48,520 nucleotides of DNA, taken from positions 1-48,520 of the forward strand of contig JBDTVU010000009.1 of NCBI GenBank assembly GCA_040007035.1. The letters run 5' to 3'. Shown here piece by piece: positions 42,680-48,520 of the stretch; position 1 is the stretch's first letter, and every line of letters starts with the position of its first letter. This stretch comes from CAIWHR01 sp040007035 (lineage in GTDB: Bacteria; Pseudomonadota; Gammaproteobacteria; Burkholderiales; Casimicrobiaceae). The translations under genes were made by a program, and so were the position numbers. The notes under the pieces are model-generated. The model saw only the letters and a list, made by a program, of their open reading frames with translations. It ran no database searches and was not told the DNA's origin.

Positions 42680-43951
42680 ATGCCTCCCTCCCCGCAGAAA
42701 GAGTTCGCGCGCCTGACGCGGCTGCCGCCGTACGTCTTCAACATCACCACCGAGCTCAAGATGGCCGCGCGCCGCCGGGGCGAGGACATCATCGACTTCG
42801 GGATGGGCAATCCCGACGGCCCGACGCCGAAGCACATCGTCGACAAGCTGGTCGAAACGGTGCTGCGCCCCGACACCCACGGCTACTCGGTGTCGAAGGG
42901 GATCCCTCGGCTGCGGCGGGCGATCTGCCACTGGTACCAGCGCCGCTACGGCGTCGAGTTCGACCCCGAGACCGAGGCGATCGTCACCATCGGCTCGAAG
43001 GAGGGCATCGCCCATCTGGCACTCGCGACGCTGAATCGCGGCGACACGGTGCTGGTGCCGAACCCCAGCTACCCGATCCACATCTACGGCCCGGTCATCG
43101 CCGGGGCGGACATCCGCCACGTGCCGATCGTCCCCGACGGCGATTTCTTCGCCGAGCTCGAGCGGACGATCCACACCAGCTTCCCGAAGCCGAAGATGCT
43201 GATCATCAACTTCCCGTCGAACCCGACGGCGCAGTGCGTCGAGCTGCCGTTCTTCGAGAAGATCGTGGGGCTCGCCCGCGCGCACGGGATCTACGTCGTT
43301 CACGACTTGGCCTACGCCGACATCACCTTCGACGGCTGGAAGGCGCCGTCGATCATGCAGGTGCCGGGCGCGCGCGAGGTGGCGGTCGAGTTCTTCACGA
43401 TGTCGAAGAGCTACAACATGGCCGGCTGGCGGATCGGCTTCATGGTCGGCAACAGGGACCTCGTCAACGCGCTGGCGCGGATCAAGGGCTACCACGATTA
43501 CGGGACGTTTACGCCGCTGCAGGTCGCCGCGATCGCCGCGCTCGAAGGGCCGCAGGATTGCGTCGCGGAAATCGCGATGCGCTACCAGAAGCGGCGCGAC
43601 GTGCTGGTCAAGGGGCTGCACGAGGCCGGCTGGATGGTCGACAACCCGAAGGCGTCGATGTACGTGTGGGCGAAGGTCCCGGCCGCGTATCGCGACGCCG
43701 GCTCGCTCGAATTCGCCAAGCGGCTGCTGGCGAAGGCGCGGGTGTCGGTGTCGCCGGGGATCGGCTTCGGCGAGTACGGCGACGATTACGTGCGCTTCGC
43801 GATGATCGAGAACGAGAGCCGCACGCGGCAGGCGATCCGCGGCATCAAGCAGATGTTCCGCGACGACGGGATCGTTGCCGAAACGCCGAAGCCCGCCGTT
43901 GCCGCGCTGGCGGACGCCATCCCGTCGGCGACGATCGCGCCTGCGGCCTGA
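42680..43951 (+). CDS. alaC: Alanine-synthesizing transaminase AlaC
   Basis: A 423-residue fold-type I aminotransferase that makes alanine from pyruvate and glutamate. FGMGNPDGPTPKHIV, GYSVSKGIPRLRRAI, INFPSNPTAQCVE and FTMSKSYNMAGWRIGF are diagnostic; the PLP lysine is Lys243 in SKSYNMAGW. GFGEYGDDYVRFAMIENE holds the substrate-carboxylate arginine. The C-terminal about 30 residues are an Ala/Pro-rich tail. It is followed after 96 bases by hom and thrC, an amino-acid block typical of betaproteobacteria. Confidence 0.94.
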   Translation: MPPSPQKEFARLTRLPPYVFNITTELKMAARRRGEDIIDFGMGNPDGPTPKHIVDKLVETVLRPDTHGYSVSKGIPRLRRAICHWYQRRYGVEFDPETEAIVTIGSKEGIAHLALATLNRGDTVLVPNPSYPIHIYGPVIAGADIRHVPIVPDGDFFAELERTIHTSFPKPKMLIINFPSNPTAQCVELPFFEKIVGLARAHGIYVVHDLAYADITFDGWKAPSIMQVPGAREVAVEFFTMSKSYNMAGWRIGFMVGNRDLVNALARIKGYHDYGTFTPLQVAAIAALEGPQDCVAEIAMRYQKRRDVLVKGLHEAGWMVDNPKASMYVWAKVPAAYRDAGSLEFAKRLLAKARVSVSPGIGFGEYGDDYVRFAMIENESRTRQAIRGIKQMFRDDGIVAETPKPAVAALADAIPSATIAPAA

Positions 43952-44047
43952 GCGAAACCTTCGCGGCGCCGCGCATCGGATTCCGGTGGCGGTTGCAGCG
44001 TCAATCCAAACGCCATCGTCCGTAACCTTGAACCGGGACTTCCTCGC

Positions 44048-45376
44048 ATGACGAATCCGATGAAACCCCTGCAGGTCGGCCTGCTCGGCCTCGGCACCGT
44101 GGGCATGGGCCTGTGGACGGTGCTCCGCCGCAACGAGGAGGAGATCACCCGCCGCGCCGGCCGCCCGATCCGGATCACGTGGATCGCCGAGCGCGCGCTC
44201 GACATGGCGCGCGAGAAGACCGGCGGCGCCGCGGGCGTCAACCTGACCGACGACGCGTCGAAGGTGCTCGCGCATCCGGACCTCGACATCGTCGTCGAGC
44301 TGGTCGGCGGCATCGAGCCCGCCCGCACGTTCATCCTGCAGGCGATCGCCAACGGCAAGCACGTCGTGACGGCGAACAAGGCCCTGCTCGCGCGCCACGG
44401 CAACGAGATCTTCGCCGCCGCCCACGCGAAGGGCGTGATGGTCGCCTTCGAAGGCGCGGTCGCCGGCGGCATCCCGATCATCAAGGCGCTGCGCGAGGGC
44501 CTGACCGCGAACCGGATCGCGTGGATCGCCGGCATCATCAACGGCACGTCGAATTTCATCCTGTCCGAGATGCGTGCGAAGGGCGAGTCCTTCGACGCCG
44601 CGCTTGCCGAAGCGCAGGCGCGCGGCTACGCCGAGGCCGACCCGACGTTCGACGTCGAGGGCATCGACGCCGCGCACAAGCTGGCGATCATGTCGGCAAT
44701 CGCATTCGGCGTACCGATGCAGTTCGACAAGGTGTACATCGAGGGCATCTCGAAGCTCGCGCGCGAAGACATCCGCTACGCCGAAGAGTTGGGCTACCGG
44801 ATCAAGCTCCTCGGCATCACCCGGCGGGCGAAGGCCGGCATCGAGCTCCGCGTCCATCCGACGCTGATCCCGTCACGGCGGCTGATCGCCAACGTCGAGG
44901 GCGTGATGAACGCGGTGCTGGTCAAGGGCGACGCCGTCGGTCCGACGCTGTACTACGGCGCCGGCGCCGGCGCCGAGCCCACGGCGAGCGCGGTCATCGC
45001 CGACCTCGTCGACGTGACGCGGATGCACACCGCCGACCCCGAGCACCGGGTGCCGCACCTCGCGTTCCAGCCCGACCAGCTCTCCGACACGCCGTTCCTG
45101 CCGATGGGCGACGTCGAGACCAGCTACTACCTGCGGATGCGGGTACAGGACCGGCCGGGCGTGCTCGCCGACATCACACGGATCCTCGCCGACCGCAGCA
45201 TCTCGATCGAGGCGATGATCCAGAAGGAGCCGCCGGCGGGCGAAGCCAAGACCGACATCATCCTGCTCACCCACCTGTCAGTCGAGCGCGACGTCGTCGA
45301 CGCGATCGCGAAGATCGAGGCGCTGCCCACGGTCGACGGCAAGGTCGTCCGGATCCGGATGGAAGAGCTCGACTGA
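44048..45376 (+). CDS. hom: Homoserine dehydrogenase
   Basis: A 442-residue NAD(P)-dependent enzyme reducing aspartate semialdehyde to homoserine, the branch point to threonine and methionine. GLLGLGTVGMGLWTVL is the nucleotide-binding loop; VTANKALLARHG and AGIINGTSNFILSEM lead into ARGYAEADPTFDVEGIDAAH, the substrate and catalytic segments. A C-terminal ACT domain (YYLRMRVQDRPGVLADITRI) is the likely site of threonine feedback inhibition. It is the monofunctional type, not fused to aspartokinase. Its stop overlaps the thrC ATG by one base (TGATG). Confidence 0.96.
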   Translation: MTNPMKPLQVGLLGLGTVGMGLWTVLRRNEEEITRRAGRPIRITWIAERALDMAREKTGGAAGVNLTDDASKVLAHPDLDIVVELVGGIEPARTFILQAIANGKHVVTANKALLARHGNEIFAAAHAKGVMVAFEGAVAGGIPIIKALREGLTANRIAWIAGIINGTSNFILSEMRAKGESFDAALAEAQARGYAEADPTFDVEGIDAAHKLAIMSAIAFGVPMQFDKVYIEGISKLAREDIRYAEELGYRIKLLGITRRAKAGIELRVHPTLIPSRRLIANVEGVMNAVLVKGDAVGPTLYYGAGAGAEPTASAVIADLVDVTRMHTADPEHRVPHLAFQPDQLSDTPFLPMGDVETSYYLRMRVQDRPGVLADITRILADRSISIEAMIQKEPPAGEAKTDIILLTHLSVERDVVDAIAKIEALPTVDGKVVRIRMEELD

Positions 45377-46800
45377 TGCGCTACGTCTCGACGCGCGGCG
45401 CGTGGGCCGACGACCCGCAGCCGTTCTGCGCGATCCTGCTGGAAGGGCTGGCGGGCGACGGCGGACTGGCGGTGCCGCAGACGTATCCGCGGTTTTCGGC
45501 CGAGGAGATCGAGGCGCTGCGTCCGCTCGGATACGCCGATCTCGCCTTCGCGGTGCTGTCGCGCTTCATCGACGACATCCCGGCAGCGGACCTCAAGCGG
45601 CTGATCGAGCGGACGTACACTGCGGCCGTTTTCGGCAGCGACGACATCGTGCCGGTGACCGCGCTCGAACCGGGCGTCCACCTGCTGCACGTGTCCAACG
45701 GGCCGACGCTGGCATTCAAGGACATCGCGCTGCAGCTCGTCGGCAACCTGTTCGAGCACGTGCTGGCGAAGGCCGGGCGCGAGCTCAACGTCCTCGGTGC
45801 GACGTCGGGCGACACCGGCAGCTCGGCCGAATACGCGCTCCGCGGCAAGCGCGGCATCCGCGTGTTCATGCTGTCGCCGCAGGGACGGATGAGTCCGTTC
45901 CAGCAGGCGCAGATGTTCTCGCTCGCCGACCCGGGCATCCACAACCTTGCGGTCGACGGCGTGTTCGACGACTGCCAGGACATCGTCAAGGCGGTCAGCA
46001 CCGACGCGGCGTTCAAGGCGCGCTGGAGCATCGGCACGGTCAACTCGATCAACTGGGCGCGGGTCGCGGCGCAGGTCGTCTACTATTTCCGCGGCTGGTT
46101 CGCGGTGGCGCCGGAGGCCGGCGCGCCGGTCGACTTCGCCGTGCCGTCGGGCAACTTCGGCAACATTCTCGCCGGCCACGTGGCGAAGGCGATGGGGCTG
46201 CCGATCCGCCGGCTGATCCTCGCCACCAACGAGAACGACGTGCTCGACGAGTTCTTCCGCACCGGTCGCTACCGGCCGCGGCGGACGGCGGAGACGCACG
46301 CGACGTCGAGCCCGTCGATGGACATCTCGAAGGCGTCGAACTTCGAGCGCTACGTGTTCGACATCGTCGGACGCGATCCCGCAGTCGTACGCGCGCTGTG
46401 GCGGCAGATCGAACGCGACGGCGGCTTCGACCTCTCGCCGACACCGCATTGGCCGCGCGTCGCCGCCTCGGGTTTCGTGTCCGGGACGAGCACCCACGCC
46501 GACCGCGTCGCGACGATCCGGCAGACGCACGAGCGCTGCGGCGTCCTCGTCGACCCGCACACCGCCGACGGCCTCAAGGTCGGGCGCGCGCTGCGCGACC
46601 CTGCCGTGCCGCTCGTCTGCATCGAGACCGCGCTGCCGGCGAAATTTGCGACGACGATCCGCGAGGCGATCGGCCGCGATCCGGCGCGGCCGGCCGCGTA
46701 TGCCGATCTCGAATCGCGCCCGCAGCATTCGACGCCGCTGCCGGCCGATGTCGAGCGCGTCAAGGCGTACATCGCCGCCCATGCGGGCACGCCGGCCTGA
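45376..46800 (+). CDS. thrC: Threonine synthase
   Basis: A 474-residue PLP enzyme turning O-phosphohomoserine into threonine. The N-terminal RYVSTRG is family-typical, the PLP lysine is Lys115 in NGPTLAFKDIALQL, and the phosphate loop is GATSGDTGSSAEYA. SPQGRMSPFQQAQM and VPSGNFGNILAG follow. It belongs to the long (yeast/E. coli-type) group by the N-terminal domain. Translational coupling with hom is evident from the one-base overlap. Confidence 0.96.
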   Translation: MRYVSTRGAWADDPQPFCAILLEGLAGDGGLAVPQTYPRFSAEEIEALRPLGYADLAFAVLSRFIDDIPAADLKRLIERTYTAAVFGSDDIVPVTALEPGVHLLHVSNGPTLAFKDIALQLVGNLFEHVLAKAGRELNVLGATSGDTGSSAEYALRGKRGIRVFMLSPQGRMSPFQQAQMFSLADPGIHNLAVDGVFDDCQDIVKAVSTDAAFKARWSIGTVNSINWARVAAQVVYYFRGWFAVAPEAGAPVDFAVPSGNFGNILAGHVAKAMGLPIRRLILATNENDVLDEFFRTGRYRPRRTAETHATSSPSMDISKASNFERYVFDIVGRDPAVVRALWRQIERDGGFDLSPTPHWPRVAASGFVSGTSTHADRVATIRQTHERCGVLVDPHTADGLKVGRALRDPAVPLVCIETALPAKFATTIREAIGRDPARPAAYADLESRPQHSTPLPADVERVKAYIAAHAGTPA

Positions 46801-46858
46801 CGCGACGTCCGGCCGCCGTCCGCCCGCCGCGCTTCGCGTCGCTTTCCTCTCCGCCCCG

Positions 46859-48250
46859 ATGCGCCACGCACTCCGCAATCTCGGCCGCAATCTGGTCGCC
46901 GGCGCGCGGCTGGCGCTGTTCATGCCGGTGTCGCGGCTCGCGTTCCGGATTGACCTCGCGCAACTGCTGCTGCTGTTCCTCGTGTCCGCGGCACTCGATT
47001 TCGGGATCGACTGGGTCCGCTACGGCCCCGACCCGTACTTCTCGTCGTACGGCGCGGGCAGCGAGATCTTCGCCGGCGGGCTGCTGCTGCTGTCGTCGGC
47101 GGCGCTCGCGCTCGCGTTCCGGCAGGCGGCGTTGACGCTGGCGGTGCCGGTGATCGCGCTCGCCGCGTACCCGCTGGTCCAGATCGCGCACGCGCTTCCC
47201 TACGCGGTGTTCGACGCGACGCCGGCGTGGGCGTGGCTGTGGAGCGCCGGCGAGTGGCTGCTCGTCGCCTGGCTCTTCGCGTTGCTGGTCCGCGCGGTTG
47301 CGATCGCGCAGCCGGCGGGCGGGCCGCTGCGCTGGCCGCGGGCTGTGGCGGGGGGGCTGCTGCTCGCGGCGCCGCTGTGGATCGCACCGATGCTGACGCC
47401 GACCGAGCCGTGGTGGAAGCAACCGGCCATCCACGGCGGCGCCGATCCGCGGTATCCGAATCCGGCGTCGGAGCCGGTGCTATCTGCGCAGAAGGAACTG
47501 CTCGACGCGGTGCTCGGCGACCTCGACGACGAGCGGCCCGGCATCACCGACCTCTATTTCGTCGGCTTCGCCGGCGACGCGCGCGAGGACGTGTTCCGCA
47601 AGGACGTGCTCGCGGCGCGCAAGGTAATGGACGAGCGCTGGGGCACCGACGGCCGCTCGGTGGTGCTGGTCAACAATCCGCGGACGCAGCTCGACACGCC
47701 GTTCGCGTCGGTCAGCCACCTGCGCGAGACGCTGAACGAGATCGGCGCGGCGATGAACGCGGACGAGGACGTCGCGATGATCTACCTCGCGAGCCATGGC
47801 CACCGCGACCACACGCTCGAAGTCGCGTTGCCGCCGCTGGAGCTGGCGCCGCTCACGCCCGGCGTGCTGCGCGCGCTGCTCGACGAAGCCGGCATCAAGT
47901 GGCGGATCGTCGTCGTGTCCGCCTGCTACTCGGGCGGATTCATCGACGCGCTGAAGGACGACTACACGGCGGTGCTGACGGCGTCGGCGGCCGACCGCAC
48001 GTCGTTCGGCTGCGGCCACCGCAGCGAGTCGACGTTCTTCGGCGAGGCGCTGTTCCAGCACGGGCTCGCCGAAAACGATTCGTTCACCGCGGCGTTCGCG
48101 GCGGCGCAGGCGCGGGTCGAGGAGCGCGAGCAAAGCGGCGGCTTTCGCCCGCCGTCGAACCCGCAGTCGTTCGTCGGCAGCGCGATGGCCGACAAGCTGG
48201 GCGAACTCGATCGCGGGAACGTCGCACGGCGGTCGGGCCGGACGATCTAG
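46859..48250 (+). CDS. Membrane-anchored C13 (legumain-like) cysteine peptidase
   Basis: A 463-residue protein. Residues 1-190 contain about five hydrophobic helices (for example LAQLLLLFLVSAALDFGI, and FAGGLLLLSSAALALAF), and residues about 210-463 form a caspase-fold C13 peptidase domain. The catalytic His313 lies in YLASHGHRDH and the catalytic Cys356 in VVSACYSGGFIDAL, the typical HG and AC dyad of the legumain/caspase clan. Eukaryotic relatives include legumain and the GPI-anchor transamidase; bacterial members are poorly studied. The topology suggests that the peptidase faces the periplasm. The ATG at 46859 starts a plausible basic N-terminus (RHALRNLGRNL). It lies 58 bases after thrC on the same strand. 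Confidence 0.85.
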   Translation: MRHALRNLGRNLVAGARLALFMPVSRLAFRIDLAQLLLLFLVSAALDFGIDWVRYGPDPYFSSYGAGSEIFAGGLLLLSSAALALAFRQAALTLAVPVIALAAYPLVQIAHALPYAVFDATPAWAWLWSAGEWLLVAWLFALLVRAVAIAQPAGGPLRWPRAVAGGLLLAAPLWIAPMLTPTEPWWKQPAIHGGADPRYPNPASEPVLSAQKELLDAVLGDLDDERPGITDLYFVGFAGDAREDVFRKDVLAARKVMDERWGTDGRSVVLVNNPRTQLDTPFASVSHLRETLNEIGAAMNADEDVAMIYLASHGHRDHTLEVALPPLELAPLTPGVLRALLDEAGIKWRIVVVSACYSGGFIDALKDDYTAVLTASAADRTSFGCGHRSESTFFGEALFQHGLAENDSFTAAFAAAQARVEEREQSGGFRPPSNPQSFVGSAMADKLGELDRGNVARRSGRTI

Positions 48251-48332
48251 CGTCGGGCTTGCCGTGGGTCGTCCGAGGCTGGCGGATCGTGGTCCGCCCA
48301 GGACGCGCGCGCAGCCAGCGTTCGGCACAGGG

Positions 48333-48338
48333 TAAACT
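48333..48338 (+). promoter_or_regulatory. Candidate -10 element directly before the ABC ATPase start
   Basis: TAAACT ends six bases before the GTG at 48345, so transcription would begin at or beside the start codon, giving a leaderless message. No -35 element was recognised. Confidence 0.3.
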
Positions 48339-48344
48339 CGCGCC

Positions 48345-48520
48345 GTGGCAGCATCGGTCGAAGTGCGCGGACTGGAGCACGCGTACGGCGCGAACCGCGT
48401 CGTGCGCGGGCTCGACTTCGCGCTCGCCGAGGGCGAGATCGGCTGCCTGCTCGGACCGTCCGGTTGCGGCAAGACGACGGTGCTGCGTTGCCTCGCCGGA
48501 TTCGAGCCGGTCGCCGCGGG
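48345..48520 (+). CDS. ABC transporter ATP-binding protein, Fe(3+)-type (FbpC-like), cut by window edge
   Basis: The first 58 residues of an ABC ATPase are visible. AASVEVRGLEHAYGANRVVR leads to the Walker A GCLLGPSGCGKTTVLRCLAG and then FEPVAAG. The exact run GCLLGPSGCGKTT-x-LRC-x-AGFEPV is typical of ferric-iron importer ATPases (FbpC/AfuC), though spermidine- or sulfate-type relatives are similar. The signature and Walker B motifs lie outside the window. It is a good candidate partner for the iron binding protein and permease about 20 kb upstream, but this cannot be proved from the fragment. Confidence 0.8.
   Translation, partial: MAASVEVRGLEHAYGANRVVRGLDFALAEGEIGCLLGPSGCGKTTVLRCLAGFEPVAA

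Noticed and set aside
1..48520. tRNA genes, CRISPR repeats, insertion sequences or phage attachment sites
   Set aside because: I saw no T-loop GGTTCGA-type cores with an acceptor stem, no regularly spaced direct repeats, no transposase or integrase frames and no flanking inverted repeats.

Overview
The window is GC-rich, tightly packed chromosomal DNA of a Gram-negative bacterium, most likely a betaproteobacterium of the Burkholderiales type. This rests on the surE-pcm-nlpD-rpoS block, the alaC-hom-thrC block beside a small Mth938-like gene, HrpA, a DUF1631 protein, and the moxR-DUF58-TgpA operon. I see 39 protein genes, two of them cut by the window edges. I see no rRNA, tRNA, CRISPR array, insertion sequence, phage gene or attachment site. 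No gap between genes exceeds 300 bases (the longest is about 200), so nearly all of the sequence is explained. Many long open frames antisense to real genes are by-products of the base composition and are left out.

Layout. 1-2.9 kb (minus strand): a truncated EamA transporter, an ElaA-like acetyltransferase, an EVE-domain protein, a small membrane protein and an isoprenylcysteine-methyltransferase-like protein. 2.9-8.4 kb (plus): a tartrate/D-malate-type dehydrogenase, the proton-translocating transhydrogenase pntA-pntB and a CaiB/BaiF CoA-transferase. 8.5-10.1 kb (minus): an orphan peptide-type ABC binding protein. 10.3-18.4 kb (plus): hrpA, a DUF1631 protein, a CinA N-domain protein and a MaoC hydratase. 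18.3-25 kb: pyrD, an MltB-type lytic transglycosylase, and the divergent pair pgi/ppc. 25-28 kb: an iron-type ABC binding protein behind an FNR box abutting a Fur box, facing a fused iron permease. 28.1-31.8 kb: surE-pcm-nlpD-rpoS. 31.9-34.3 kb: UDP-glucuronate decarboxylase and an HpnB-like glycosyltransferase. 34.4-38.6 kb (minus): moxR, DUF58 and TgpA. 38.7-42.1 kb (plus): a histone-deacetylase-family protein, then an exported Rieske protein overlapping an ABC-2 ATPase/permease pair. 42.2-46.8 kb: Mth938-like gene, alaC, hom, thrC. 46.9-48.5 kb: a membrane-anchored C13 (legumain-like) peptidase, and the start of an iron-type ABC ATPase.

How the genes work together. Several blocks are standard central metabolism and stress physiology: anaplerosis (ppc), glycolysis (pgi), pyrimidine synthesis (pyrD), NADPH balance (pntAB), aspartate-family amino acids (hom-thrC), and the stationary-phase regulator rpoS. 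The least ordinary points are four: the adjoining FNR and Fur operators upstream of the iron-binding protein; the dispersal of the iron ABC transporter genes over about 23 kb; the Rieske/ABC-2 overlap operon; and the membrane-tethered legumain-like peptidase. I found no clearly new defence or mobile system.
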